From positions 620,001-684,000 of the forward strand of contig NZ_JAPPVJ010000001.1 of the NCBI RefSeq assembly GCF_026711005.1: a stretch of 64,000 nucleotides of DNA, read 5' to 3'. The position numbers and the translations under genes were made by a program. This stretch comes from Sphingobacterium sp. UT-1RO-CII-1 (lineage in GTDB: Bacteria > Bacteroidota > Bacteroidia > Sphingobacteriales > Sphingobacteriaceae). Within the stretch, counting starts at the first letter, position 1. Every line of letters starts with the position of its first letter. The notes beneath the pieces were generated by a model that worked only from the letters and a program-made list of their open reading frames with translations, searched no databases and was not told the DNA's origin. This document shows, one piece after another, positions 53,616 through 62,883 of the stretch.

Positions 53616-55631
53616 TTAATATCCAAGATTCTGTTGTAAATTTCTGTTCTTATCAATCTCTGCTTTTGGGATTGGTAGAAATGTCCTTCTATCCGTAAAC
53701 TTCACAAACAGGTAAGGTCTATGCATAGTCAACCTAACAATAGAGTAAAAATCTTCTCTTTTTGATTCTAGAGCATCCACATTAACACCTGTTAATGGCT
53801 GATTTTCATAATAGCTTGCCTTTTTCGTTCTCCGCAGATCATGATACCGTCTCTGCTCCCATGCAAACTCAATTCTTCTTTCTTTCTCTATAAGATCTCT
53901 CATCCTCGCCACGTTGCCGACATCCGCATCTGTAATGCCTGGCAACCCAGCCCTATACCTAATAAGATTAAAGTAATATTTTATTTCCTGTGCATTTCGA
54001 GATACTGATATATCATTAATAGTATACGTATTATCCAACTCATTTAATGCTTCCACATAATTTAAATAAACTTCAGCCATCCGATACGAGATTGCTATTT
54101 TCTTTCTTCTTCTTCCTCCAGAAATAAATGAATCTTCATAATGAATGAATTTTTTATTCAAATATCCACTCATGGGATAATCTTCAGGATCAGCATTAGA
54201 GTTAGTCAACGCGAAGTCTTTCCCGCTTTTTGAATCTCGATAGAATTTAGCTACCTTATTGTCCTGTGGATCCACTAAATGCGGGGGGGTTGAGGTTGAT
54301 GGATAATAGGAATTATTATATCCTATTGTAGCATAAAAACGCATTTCCCTATTGGCATACCAATTATGTGTGCTCGAAAGAATTGTAAAACCATTAGATT
54401 CTCGACTACCCGAAAAAACCACTTCATTTGTCGTGAACCCTGAAGTATAAGGATACGCTGCACTGGCGTCTTGGATAGTCCTACCATCAGCCATATAATA
54501 CGCATCTACTAAATTTTGAGGGATAATCTGATCCCCCCACCCATCTAGCATCCGGGGCAAAAGGTAGCGTTCTTGAAAATCTGCACTAACCTGACAAAAT
54601 AAAATCTCCGGATTTTCTGAAGGTAAAGCCGACTCCCCATCAAACATGTCTTTATAAGAATGGTATGGATCAATACCACCTACACCATTTGGATAATCCA
54701 TCTGCTCATTATCTGGAACAGGAAAATAAGGTGTATTACTCATTTTGGGAACAATATGTAAATCATTTGGTTTTTTGTCTACTAACCTTTTAGCTTGTAC
54801 AGCTGCAACTGCCCACTTATTCATATCTTTTACTACGTTCAATAAAGGTGTACCATCTTTCTTTTTTAAATCTGCAAACTCAGCATTATCGCCATTATAG
54901 AGAGGGCTTGCCGTATACAATGATAAACGGGAAAGAACCGCTAAAGCTGCATTCTTTGTCGGCTTTCCAAATTCAGAGCGATCTCGTAACTGATCAGGTA
55001 ATTTGGTATGTGCCTCTTCTAATAACTTCGTAACATACTCACTACACTCATCCCAAGTATTTCTTTCAAGCATCAATTGATCAATAGGTGTATCAAAAGT
55101 GACAGGATCATCTGGGACTATGGGTACTGGACCAAAAGCAAGCATTAATTCAAAATAAAAATTAGCTTTAAGAAATAAAGCTTCCCCTGTCCATTCTGAT
55201 TTCATCAACTCTGAAATTCCCTGAGTTTTTTTCACATTATTAATAAAGACATTAGCTTTTCTTATTCCTCTATAAAACGTATTCCACTTCTCTCCAAACC
55301 TATCTCTACCAAAATCGGCAGGAGTAAGTAAATCATTAGAATACAAATTATATTGGTGTGTTCCAGATTTACTCAAAGTAGATAAGCCTTCATCCGAGAT
55401 CACCGAATAGGGCATAGACTTTCCAACATAATAATTAGACAATGAGTAAGTTGGAAGTTCAGAATAAATATTTCGCAAATATTTCTCCGTATACTCTTTT
55501 TTAATAAAAACAGAATCTACAGTAAATTCATCGCTTAAATAGGGGTCGATATCCAAAAAATTGCACGATGACAAAAACACAGTCGGCACGGCTATCAACC
55601 AAGTTAATATTCTATATATATATGCTTTCAT
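53616..55631 (-). CDS. SusD/RagB-family nutrient-binding lipoprotein
   Basis: A 671-residue lipoprotein (signal ending FLSSCNFLDIDPYLSDEF; Cys is the lipid site). SusD features are the N-terminal Y-x-R-N-I-Y type helix (KYLRNIYSELPTY), TPR-like helices, and the C-terminal block RRIEFAWEQRRYHDLRR followed by RRTFLPIPKAEIDKN and ending NLQQNLGY. It forms the lid on the SusC channel at the cell surface. It starts 10 nt after the SusC stop. The ligand is unknown. Confidence 0.93.
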   Translation of the reverse strand: MKAYIYRILTWLIAVPTVFLSSCNFLDIDPYLSDEFTVDSVFIKKEYTEKYLRNIYSELPTYSLSNYYVGKSMPYSVISDEGLSTLSKSGTHQYNLYSNDLLTPADFGRDRFGEKWNTFYRGIRKANVFINNVKKTQGISELMKSEWTGEALFLKANFYFELMLAFGPVPIVPDDPVTFDTPIDQLMLERNTWDECSEYVTKLLEEAHTKLPDQLRDRSEFGKPTKNAALAVLSRLSLYTASPLYNGDNAEFADLKKKDGTPLLNVVKDMNKWAVAAVQAKRLVDKKPNDLHIVPKMSNTPYFPVPDNEQMDYPNGVGGIDPYHSYKDMFDGESALPSENPEILFCQVSADFQERYLLPRMLDGWGDQIIPQNLVDAYYMADGRTIQDASAAYPYTSGFTTNEVVFSGSRESNGFTILSSTHNWYANREMRFYATIGYNNSYYPSTSTPPHLVDPQDNKVAKFYRDSKSGKDFALTNSNADPEDYPMSGYLNKKFIHYEDSFISGGRRRKKIAISYRMAEVYLNYVEALNELDNTYTINDISVSRNAQEIKYYFNLIRYRAGLPGITDADVGNVARMRDLIEKERRIEFAWEQRRYHDLRRTKKASYYENQPLTGVNVDALESKREDFYSIVRLTMHRPYLFVKFTDRRTFLPIPKAEIDKNRNLQQNLGY

Positions 55632-55640
55632 AATAATGAT

Positions 55641-58600
55641 TTAAAAAGATAGTTGTAAAACCATTGTATACGACCTCGTTAGGGGGTAAACAGCTCCATT
55701 TGAAGAAGCTTGCTCAGGATCCCACAATTTCACTTTATCCCATAGGTGTAAATTATCTCCGATCATAGAAAGTCTCAAACTTTTAATTCGCATTCTTTCT
55801 GTCAATCGCTTAGGAAGGGTATAGCCTACTTCTAAGGTTTTAAGACGGAGGTAGCTAGCATCTGCCAACCAAAACGAAGAAGCTCTATTATTATTTGTAT
55901 TATTTTCATAAGATAATCTTGGAAATCTAGCATTTGGGTTTTCTGTAGATTTATCACCTGATACCTCAGCAGGAATCCACCTATTATCCGGATTATTAAC
56001 AATTGTTAAAACATTTCCCGTCTCTCCTCCAGCAAAAGGATAGTATCCTGAACCTCCCATAAAATAATCAACCTGACTAGCTCCTCTAAAAAATATATTC
56101 ACATCAAAACTCCGCCATGAAGCTGCTAAAGCAAATCCATATTGAAATTTCGGAATATTAGAGTTCCCGATCGGAACGATATCATAATCATCAATCACAC
56201 CATCTCCATTAATATCCAAATACTTAATATCTCCCGGCATAACACTCCCAAATTGTTTCGGACTACTTTCTACATCAAGCTCATCTCGAAATAATCCTAA
56301 AGCCACGAGCCCCCTTGTTACATTATTACTTGTGCCTTTTTTTCCCAAATAAGGATACAATGGAGAAACCTCGTCATAATCTAATATTTTATCTCGCGTC
56401 AAAGTAAAATTGCCCCTTCCCTCCAGTGAAAACTCTCCGATATCATGTTTATAAGAGATAGTACCGTCTGTCCCCCAGCTTTTCATTTTCCCTACATTTC
56501 CCCACGGTACAGTGCTTGTTCCCATTGTTCCAGGCAAAGTCACCCTTTGCATAAAAATATTATTACGATGATCTAAAAAAGCATCAATATTTATTTCAAG
56601 AGTAGAAAATGCTGTTAAATCCAATCCGAAATTTTGTTTAATAGCTTTTTCCCATACCAAACCAGAAGATCCCAATTTCGATTCAATCACACCGCTCATA
56701 TAGTTTTGCCCCTGATCTCCAAACGAATACCCTGCAGCATCCACATCAATAGTGGATAAATACGGAAATCTAACATCATTACTAATCTGGTCATTACCCA
56801 CTAAACCATAGGAATACCTAAACTTTAAAAAATCTATAAAAGGCACTCTTTCAGAGAAAAATTTATTATTAGAAAGGACATAACCAAGCGATAAAGACGG
56901 GAAAAAACCAAAGCGCTCGCCTTTTGGGAAATTCTCCGAACCGTTATAACCAAAATTTCCTTCTAAAAAGTATACATCATCAAAAGATAAAGTCCCTCTA
57001 GCTGCCACCCCTTGATTTCTTTTTGGTATCGCCGACAGGGATGTTCCTGCATCGGTTCTTTGATAATCGCGCTGTGTATACAGGGCCATCGTGCCAAATC
57101 TCAATCTATCCTCTAAAAAATTTTTACTATAATCCATCTTTCCCTCAATATAAATCGTTCGTATCCCATACTGCTCACTACTAAAAGAAGGCGGGGTTGA
57201 CACGACCGTTTTTTGGGTCAATAAATTACCTGTATTCCAATCTCTTCCTACTGCCTTATATAAATCGGGCATTTTTCGACGTGATGTTGTATAGTAATTA
57301 GCGTTATCGAATGATACTAAACCACTAAATGAGAGTCCTTCTGTAATAAAGTCTAGTTTTTGCTTTAAATTAACGATAGACTCTAATGCATTACTCCTTT
57401 CTGTAACAAAACCTGTTTCATTCAGCAATACAGACGGAGATGTCTGATTTTCATCTTTCCCATATGCTGGCAACATACCATTTGAAAAAACCACAGGCAC
57501 ACTTAAAGGGGTTAAGTTAGACTGAGCTGCCCATATCTGAGAGGTAGTTCCGATACCAGGCCTGTTCATATCAATTAACTTAGCCGACAGTGTGAGTGCT
57601 ATACTTGTTGTTTTGGTAACATTAACATCTATATTTGACCGAAAACCATACTGATTTCTATTAACATTGGAATTATACTTTTCCATTCCACTTTGTTTAT
57701 AAATCGCATCGTTGGTTCTATAAGAGCCACTCATATAATAGTTTGCTAACTTGCTCCCTCCAGTTACACTTAAGTTAGCATACGTCCCGTAAGTATAATC
57801 TTTTAAAATCTCGTTCTGCCAGTTAACATCCGGATACAGATCCGGATCCATGTTATATTTCAGAATATTAAAAATTTCTTTAGAATAAACTTCTTCTTGT
57901 CCACGGGCTGCCCTTGCCTCATTTGCCAACAAAGCATATTCATGAGCATTAACATATTTGGGGAGTCGCGGAAGCTTCTCCAACATCGTCTTAACATTTG
58001 CATTGATCGCCATTCGACCTTCTACACCTCGTTTTGTATTAATCAACACCACACCATTAGCACCTCTGGCTCCGTAAACAGCAGTAGCAGAAGCATCCTT
58101 CAAAATGGAAAAGCTCTCAATATCTTCAGGTGAAATATCATTTAAACTATTAGGCCCCCTATCTACCCCATCAATTAACACCAATGCACTACTATTGGCT
58201 CCGAAAGTACTTATACCTCGTATCCAGAATTCAGACACATCACTGCCGGGCTCGCCGCTGGACTGCACCCCCACTAACCCCGCAACTCTACCTGCCAAGG
58301 CATTTGATATCGAAGTTACTGATCCGCGCGCAAGATCTTCTGCTTTAACCGTTGATATCGCACCTGTAACACTTATTTTCCGTTGGGTACCAAACCCCAC
58401 TACTTGGACTTCTTCAATATCTCCGTCCGTCTGTGTCAATTCTACATTGATTATTTGTTTCGCAGAGCTTGATATCTCTACCTCCTGCGTGGAATATCCC
58501 AAAATCTGAAATATCAATGGCCCTTTAGCCGTGGTCGTAACTTCATATTTCCCCTCAATATCAGTACTTAATGCTTTTGCTGGTTCATCCTTTAAAAACA

Positions 58601-58724
58601 CGGTCACACCTGCTAAAGGTTCTTTCGTCTCTGTATCTACAACAATACCCGTAATGTTTTTTTGAGCTAAAAGTACACAAGGAAAAAAACAGACGACTAT
58701 AAGGTTAAAAATTATTTTTTTCAT
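55641..58724 (-). CDS. SusC/RagA-family TonB-dependent transporter
   Basis: I choose ATG 58724 (MKKIIFNLIVVCFFPCVLLA), giving 1027 residues; an ATG five codons upstream is possible. The order is signal peptide, carboxypeptidase-regulatory-like domain (~25-105, KNITGIVVDTETKEPLAGVT), plug (~110-225, with VLIDGVDRGPNSLNDISPED and SATAVYGARGANGVVLI), then a 22-strand barrel ending RSYTMVLQLSF. It imports oligomers with energy from TonB/ExbBD. There is no N-terminal extension for anti-sigma signalling. It is preceded by the IPT-NHL gene and followed by SusD. Confidence 0.95.
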   Translation of the reverse strand: MKKIIFNLIVVCFFPCVLLAQKNITGIVVDTETKEPLAGVTVFLKDEPAKALSTDIEGKYEVTTTAKGPLIFQILGYSTQEVEISSSAKQIINVELTQTDGDIEEVQVVGFGTQRKISVTGAISTVKAEDLARGSVTSISNALAGRVAGLVGVQSSGEPGSDVSEFWIRGISTFGANSSALVLIDGVDRGPNSLNDISPEDIESFSILKDASATAVYGARGANGVVLINTKRGVEGRMAINANVKTMLEKLPRLPKYVNAHEYALLANEARAARGQEEVYSKEIFNILKYNMDPDLYPDVNWQNEILKDYTYGTYANLSVTGGSKLANYYMSGSYRTNDAIYKQSGMEKYNSNVNRNQYGFRSNIDVNVTKTTSIALTLSAKLIDMNRPGIGTTSQIWAAQSNLTPLSVPVVFSNGMLPAYGKDENQTSPSVLLNETGFVTERSNALESIVNLKQKLDFITEGLSFSGLVSFDNANYYTTSRRKMPDLYKAVGRDWNTGNLLTQKTVVSTPPSFSSEQYGIRTIYIEGKMDYSKNFLEDRLRFGTMALYTQRDYQRTDAGTSLSAIPKRNQGVAARGTLSFDDVYFLEGNFGYNGSENFPKGERFGFFPSLSLGYVLSNNKFFSERVPFIDFLKFRYSYGLVGNDQISNDVRFPYLSTIDVDAAGYSFGDQGQNYMSGVIESKLGSSGLVWEKAIKQNFGLDLTAFSTLEINIDAFLDHRNNIFMQRVTLPGTMGTSTVPWGNVGKMKSWGTDGTISYKHDIGEFSLEGRGNFTLTRDKILDYDEVSPLYPYLGKKGTSNNVTRGLVALGLFRDELDVESSPKQFGSVMPGDIKYLDINGDGVIDDYDIVPIGNSNIPKFQYGFALAASWRSFDVNIFFRGASQVDYFMGGSGYYPFAGGETGNVLTIVNNPDNRWIPAEVSGDKSTENPNARFPRLSYENNTNNNRASSFWLADASYLRLKTLEVGYTLPKRLTERMRIKSLRLSMIGDNLHLWDKVKLWDPEQASSNGAVYPLTRSYTMVLQLSF

Positions 58725-58742
58725 AATGCTAATAATCATTTT

Positions 58743-60080
58743 CTATTGAACTGCTATACTACGAATAACCCTATTCTGCATATCTGCAACATACAATATG
58801 CCATCGCTTGTGGACGTAACACTGTAAGGAGAATTGAACTCAGACTCTTTAGGCGCCCCATCTTTATAGCCGCTAACCCCTGGTTTCCCGGCAAAAACAG
58901 TTGCTCTGTGTTCATCATTTGTAATCTTCCAGATAACATGATTCTGGTAGTCACATGTATAAATATTACCGTCACCATCGCAGGCTATTCCCGATAGATA
59001 TCCAAATTGGGCTTGGCTACCGACCCCCTCTTTAACACTTCCCCTTCCCAAACCTGCAACCAACTCGAGGTCCTCGTTAGAGATAGAAGATTTATATTCT
59101 CCCGCAGCATTTTTAGTATTGAATTTATACACTCTAGCCCATTCTTCCGCCGCGATATAAACACAACCATCTTTCTTATTATAGGCTAGATAATTCCATG
59201 ATGATAAATTTAAATTCTGCCCAATCAATTTCACCTCTCTTGACTCGAGGTCTGTCCTTATTAGTTTACTACCGTTCTGAGATATCTGATAAACATATTT
59301 ATCACTGGCGGCCAGCCCGGTGATAGTAGTACTTCCCATTATAAAATTCGAAGACGCATCTTTCTGATCATAAAAAACATCTGGGCTTAACCAATTGTCT
59401 TCTCTGTAAAAAGCTTTAAAAATATTAGGCCGTGACCCTGAGTTCCTATCTGTCACATAAATCGTATTTTGATCAATTGAAGTGGCCGATTGCCAGGGGT
59501 AATTAAATGTGTTTGTTAACGTTACAACTTTATTATCCACAAGGGATAGTAAAGCAACACGTCCGGCATTATCATCAGAGATAAAAACATTTCCGTCATC
59601 GGTAACAGTAAGCATTGACGGTCTGGTAAATTTAGCTTCCAAGGCTGAGCCGTCATTTGTCCCCTGTTCGTTAAAAACGCCAGCAACCGTGGTCACAGTT
59701 GCACGAATATTATATGCAAACTTTTTTGTTTCTAAAGCCCCTTCTTTAAAAGCTTCTTCATTCTGTCCGTGCTTCACAACGACCTTAATAATTGAAGAAT
59801 CTCCTGGCTGTTTCGGAACTAAAGCATAGATATTATTTTGTTTTAGATTTAAAATCAGAGCCTTTTTATTATTGAAATATACCTCTACTTTAGAAGTATC
59901 ATTTCCAAAGTTTTCTCCATTTATTACAATTGGACTTCCCAGTCCTCCTTGTAAAGGAGCAAAATCAGTAACCCTAACAGGTGAGCTTGGGTCAAAAGCA
60001 GCATCTTTTTGATCACTATCACTCTCTTTTTTACAAGACAATAGCAACAAGATCATTATGCTAAAAGTAAATCTTATCAT
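58743..60080 (-). CDS. IPT/TIG and NHL-repeat lipoprotein
   Basis: A 445-residue lipoprotein (signal IMILLLLSCKK). Residues ~35-110 form an IPT/TIG immunoglobulin-like domain (GSPIVINGENFGND). The rest (~130-445) carries NHL beta-propeller repeats, for example FTRPSMLTVTDDGNVFISD and YLSGIACDGDGNIYTCDYQN. Such proteins occur in SusC/D operons as surface-bound glycan-binding or scaffold proteins. It is the first gene of this operon and lies 18 nt before the SusC start. No glycoside hydrolase is encoded nearby. Confidence 0.88.
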   Translation of the reverse strand: MIRFTFSIMILLLLSCKKESDSDQKDAAFDPSSPVRVTDFAPLQGGLGSPIVINGENFGNDTSKVEVYFNNKKALILNLKQNNIYALVPKQPGDSSIIKVVVKHGQNEEAFKEGALETKKFAYNIRATVTTVAGVFNEQGTNDGSALEAKFTRPSMLTVTDDGNVFISDDNAGRVALLSLVDNKVVTLTNTFNYPWQSATSIDQNTIYVTDRNSGSRPNIFKAFYREDNWLSPDVFYDQKDASSNFIMGSTTITGLAASDKYVYQISQNGSKLIRTDLESREVKLIGQNLNLSSWNYLAYNKKDGCVYIAAEEWARVYKFNTKNAAGEYKSSISNEDLELVAGLGRGSVKEGVGSQAQFGYLSGIACDGDGNIYTCDYQNHVIWKITNDEHRATVFAGKPGVSGYKDGAPKESEFNSPYSVTSTSDGILYVADMQNRVIRSIAVQ

Positions 60081-61059
60081 AATTTATTTATTAAAAGTGT
60101 TAAGAACAGAACAACTACCCGATAAAAACCTACATATCAACATGTTTGCTCTTTTAAACACGTAAACATGAAGCTGACACGAGTGTATCTCAGTAAAAAA
60201 TATATGTCTTTTTATATATCGTTTTTGGCTGATAATAAATTTTTAATCTAGGTTTATTAGGGACATAACATTCCCTTTTGCATCAAAATAGCAACATAAA
60301 ACATCGGTTTTTTTAATTGTTATTTCTCCTAAAAATAAAACAAAACCGACCTTCCTCCCCGAGCATGCGCATGGGGCAAACACATATAAATTGGGAATAA
60401 TAAAAAATCAGGCTATATTTATTGTGCAAAAATAGAATTCACCGATTTTTATAATCCTGTTTATAAAAGCTATATAGTTTTTGAATAGGAAAGTCGGTAA
60501 CAGATGTAAAAGATGTGCAGAGGTTTTTTTTAAAGCCTCTGCATTAACTGTACTATGAGAATAAAACCTAAGGCTTTTCTCATTTCGAATAAAATATTCG
60601 ATAAACAGCTCTTTTTGTATCTGTTTATTTTTTGTCCACATTAAATCAAGGTGGACTAAGAACGTTCTTTATTAATAAGGATAATGTGTAAACAAATCTC
60701 TGTTGCAGAAACAGAAGATTGTTAAATACAATGAATGACTCTTTTCTTATCATATTTTATTAAGTATTGGTTACTCGTTTTTAAGAATCTTGACTTAAAA
60801 CATAAAGAAGTTGAAAAGGCTAGCTTCTCAATTTTACATGAACAGCTACACGACATGAGCTTAAAACACAGTTTCAAATAAAGAGAGATCCTTTCACTAA
60901 ATAAAGTATAAAATAAAAGAGCCTCGCAAACTCTGTCGCCTCGCATCTTTTAAAAATTTGCTGTTTAGATGTCAAGACTCAAATCAGCTAACTGATTGTA
61001 AAACAAATATAAGAATACAAATTATAAAAACAAGCAAATACTCGTTTTTAAAAACAAAT
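60081..61059. other. 979-bp intergenic region upstream of the SusC/D operon
   Basis: Divergent space between the IPT-NHL gene and the Xre-like gene. A minus-strand TATTTTTGC at 60426-60434 fits the -7 consensus but is ~350 bp from the gene and has no -33 TTG. Inverted repeats occur at CATGTTT 60141-60147 with 60164-60170 and TGCAGAGG 60516-60523 with 60536-60543. Two minus-strand ORFs of under 80 codons look accidental. No sigma/anti-sigma pair is present. Confidence 0.5.
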
Positions 61060-61566
61060 ATGAATAAAGTAGATTATAAGCTTTACAATACAGCTTCATT
61101 CCGTGAATTCTTAAAAGGACAACTTCGTAATACCCACCAAAACTTGATAACATTAGAAACACAATTAGAAAAGATGGATTCACTTTTAACAAGTGAAAAA
61201 TCGCGCCTAACCGCAAAAACCTTCTTTCATGTTATCAAAGCATTACAATTAAATCTAAAAGAACTTTGCGACCTCTTTTTCGCAAACATTCCGTCAACAA
61301 GATTAAAAAAAATAAAGAGGTCAGAAAATAGGCTTGAAGATTTATTAGGCCCCTATTTCAACTCCAAACGAGAACTTGTAATAGCTTCCGGATTAAAAGA
61401 AACAACCCTAAATGAACTTTTTGACAATAAATTTCATCGCATATATGCTTACGAAGTATATGCAATTGCAATTTCATTTGGTATCGAACCACACCTGCTT
61501 TTCGAGTATTTTTATGGCAACGGTAAGCGCCCTATAATTGGGTCTATAAACTTCTTAGTCGAGTAA
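61060..61566 (+). CDS. Small protein with two Xre/Cro-like helical segments
   Basis: From ATG 61060 (MNKVDYKLYNTASFREFLKG) the protein has 168 residues; the frame upstream to a TTG is not favoured. Two segments resemble Xre-type helix-turn-helix units: SRLTAKTFFHVIKALQLNLK (~50-70) and GLKETTLNELFDNKF with AYEVYAIAISFGIEPHLLF (~120-155). A DNA-binding regulator is plausible, and it is divergent from the SusC/D operon, but the match to known families is weak and I do not name a function. Between it and the repeat at 61765 nothing else was seen. Confidence 0.6.
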   Translation: MNKVDYKLYNTASFREFLKGQLRNTHQNLITLETQLEKMDSLLTSEKSRLTAKTFFHVIKALQLNLKELCDLFFANIPSTRLKKIKRSENRLEDLLGPYFNSKRELVIASGLKETTLNELFDNKFHRIYAYEVYAIAISFGIEPHLLFEYFYGNGKRPIIGSINFLVE

Positions 61567-61764
61567 AACAACCATGATAAACAAAACTCAATTATTAAAT
61601 TAACCCTCCCAACTCTGTCAACGCACCCATAAAGCTTAAAATATTTTGCTGTGTTACATTTTTATAAACCACCGTTTGGGGTTTACTATAAACTATACAA
61701 CATAAGCTCTATACTTCAAAAACACCCTTCCCTGGACATAATACTACTAGACAGTTATATAGGT
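61567..61764. other. Non-coding stretch before the right direct repeat
   Basis: About 200 bp without ORF or strong hairpin. Nothing recognised. Confidence 0.5.
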
Positions 61765-61785
61765 ATAAAAAAGTTGAAAAAACAT

Positions 61786-61816
61786 TTGCTTAGTGTACAA
61801 ATTACACTTATATTTG
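61786..61816 (+). promoter_or_regulatory. Promoter of repeated RNA cassette, copy B
   Basis: TTG 61786-61788 and TATATTTG 61809-61816, spacer 20 nt, identical to copy A. Confidence 0.65.
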
Positions 61817-61821
61817 TACTA

Positions 61822-61889
61822 TCATAATTTAGGTTTATAATTGGTTAGCAAAGGTTTTCATTCTCCCCGTTTGAAAACCTTTCTTTTTT
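61822..61889 (+). ncRNA. Candidate small RNA, copy B
   Basis: Same transcript as copy A: AT-rich head and an 11-bp hairpin (61850-61860 with 61872-61882) with loop TTCTCCCCGTT and a T-rich tail. It is convergent with the small membrane-protein gene, whose stop is 37 bp further on, so the hairpin may also end transcription coming from that side. Confidence 0.62.
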
Positions 61890-61925
61890 AGCTTAAAACC
61901 CTATTCAACTATCCTGTTCAAGGCT

Positions 61926-62099
61926 TTATTCATCCTGCTTTTTACGTTTATGGAGCTGCTCGCTGAGGAGGTAAGACACTACTGTGCCCATCACTGCCAT
62001 AAGCAAAGTGTGCAGCACATCGCCCAAAGCAAAGTTTGCCCATATCGAACATAGGCTGCCGCCCAGCGTGCCCGACATCACCTGATTATTCGTGTTCAT
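61926..62099 (-). CDS. Small single-span membrane protein (holin-like)
   Basis: The start at ATG 62099 is supported by an upstream AAGGAGCAGGGCG purine run, giving 57 residues (MNTNNQVMSGTLGG...). A hydrophobic helix (VLHTLLMAVMGTVVSYLL) is followed by a charged tail (KRKKQDE). Size and layout resemble small phage holin-like proteins, but that is a structural analogy only. It overlaps the preceding small gene by 14 nt, and its 3' end is duplicated at 52369-52452. Confidence 0.65.
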   Translation of the reverse strand: MNTNNQVMSGTLGGSLCSIWANFALGDVLHTLLMAVMGTVVSYLLSEQLHKRKKQDE

Positions 62100-62262
62100 C
62101 GCCCTGCTCCTTTCCTTTAGTAGTATTATCGGTGACGGCTTCGAGCACCCCAAGCGCCAAAGCCACATAGCGTGCTGCCTGTATTATTTTGACAGGCAAT
62201 TTTATAGGCGCCAGCAGTACGACCTGTACCGCTTCGCGCATTTTTCTGATAATTTTGTTCAT
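62086..62262 (-). CDS. Small basic/hydrophobic protein of the lysis-like cassette
   Basis: With ATG 62262 (MNKIIRKMREAVQVVLLAP) the protein has 58 residues. A basic N-terminus is followed by an amphipathic/hydrophobic stretch (VQVVLLAPIKLPVKIIQAAR, YVALALGVLEAV) and an acidic end (KEQGDEHE). The frame extends 23 codons further upstream, but that part has no matching composition. No family is recognised. Its end overlaps the next small gene, so the two are translated together. Confidence 0.6.
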   Translation of the reverse strand: MNKIIRKMREAVQVVLLAPIKLPVKIIQAARYVALALGVLEAVTDNTTKGKEQGDEHE

Positions 62263-62381
62263 TTTTTTAATTTTTAATCTGCTGTTTATAAACTGAACGT
62301 TTTGCTTAATAATGAGCGGCTGGCTTTTCACAAACCTCGCCGGCCGCTCATCAGCTTGCGCTGGTAAACCAACCCAAAAGG

Positions 62382-62786
62382 CTACTGAATGTGTAAAAAC
62401 ACTTCCTGTCCGCTATCCCACAGGCTATACACCAAGGCTTTAAGCTCGGCCAGGGCTTTTCGGCTTTCTGTGCCTTTGCCCTCCCCTGTCAGTGTTGTCA
62501 CAGGGGCAATACAGCCCAAGAGCTCTTTCTGTGCATCGTTTGCTGCGTGTATAAGAATAGCCTCCCGTTGCAATACATGGGGTATCCCAATCTGCACGCC
62601 ATGCCTGGGGTAGGTACGCTCCATCAGCTTGTATCTCCCTGTAGGGATACAGCTTAACCTGCGCATATTATTGCGCCAGGGCAGCTCGATGGTGTGGCAA
62701 ATCTTTTGCCCTTGATAGCTAATAGTTCCGTTGGTTCCCTCTTCTCCGTAAATCCGCCGGAGAAGAAGAGTTGCTTGATTTTTCAT
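62382..62786 (-). CDS. DUF5675 family protein
   Basis: A 134-residue protein of the DUF5675 family, which occurs in Bacteroidota genomes and phages: KICHTIELPWRNN, CIPTGRYKLMERTYPRHG, then ILIHAANDAQKELLGCIAPV. The spacing of His (IHAAN) and Gly-Cys (LGCI) recalls the His/Cys active site of L,D-transpeptidase-like enzymes. That would suit a cell-wall role, but it is a motif-level inference. It follows the 253-residue gene by ~97 bp and precedes two small membrane proteins. Confidence 0.8.
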   Translation of the reverse strand: MKNQATLLLRRIYGEEGTNGTISYQGQKICHTIELPWRNNMRRLSCIPTGRYKLMERTYPRHGVQIGIPHVLQREAILIHAANDAQKELLGCIAPVTTLTGEGKGTESRKALAELKALVYSLWDSGQEVFLHIQ

Positions 62787-62883
62787 TTTTTTTAGTTAAA
62801 TAAGATTAAGAAGGTTAGATAAAGTTCATACAGATCTATTAACCTTATCATCTCTATCAACCTCCTTAACCATTACCCCTTAC

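Larger units (their letters stand above)
61765..62009 (+). repeat. Long direct repeat, right copy
   Basis: Partner of 52208-52452. It spans a promoter, the small-RNA cassette and the 3' end of an intact small membrane-protein gene. Together the two copies bracket 9.3 kb with the SusC/D operon and the Xre-like gene. Confidence 0.9.

Noticed and set aside
60357-60376. CCCC...GGGG block around a GCATGC palindrome
   Set aside because: The stem is interrupted, has no T-run and no consistent position relative to genes; not convincing as terminator or operator.
60408-60946. Two minus-strand ORFs of 77 and 74 codons upstream of the SusC/D operon
   Set aside because: No domain, unusual composition and position in an intergenic region with hairpins; probably accidental.
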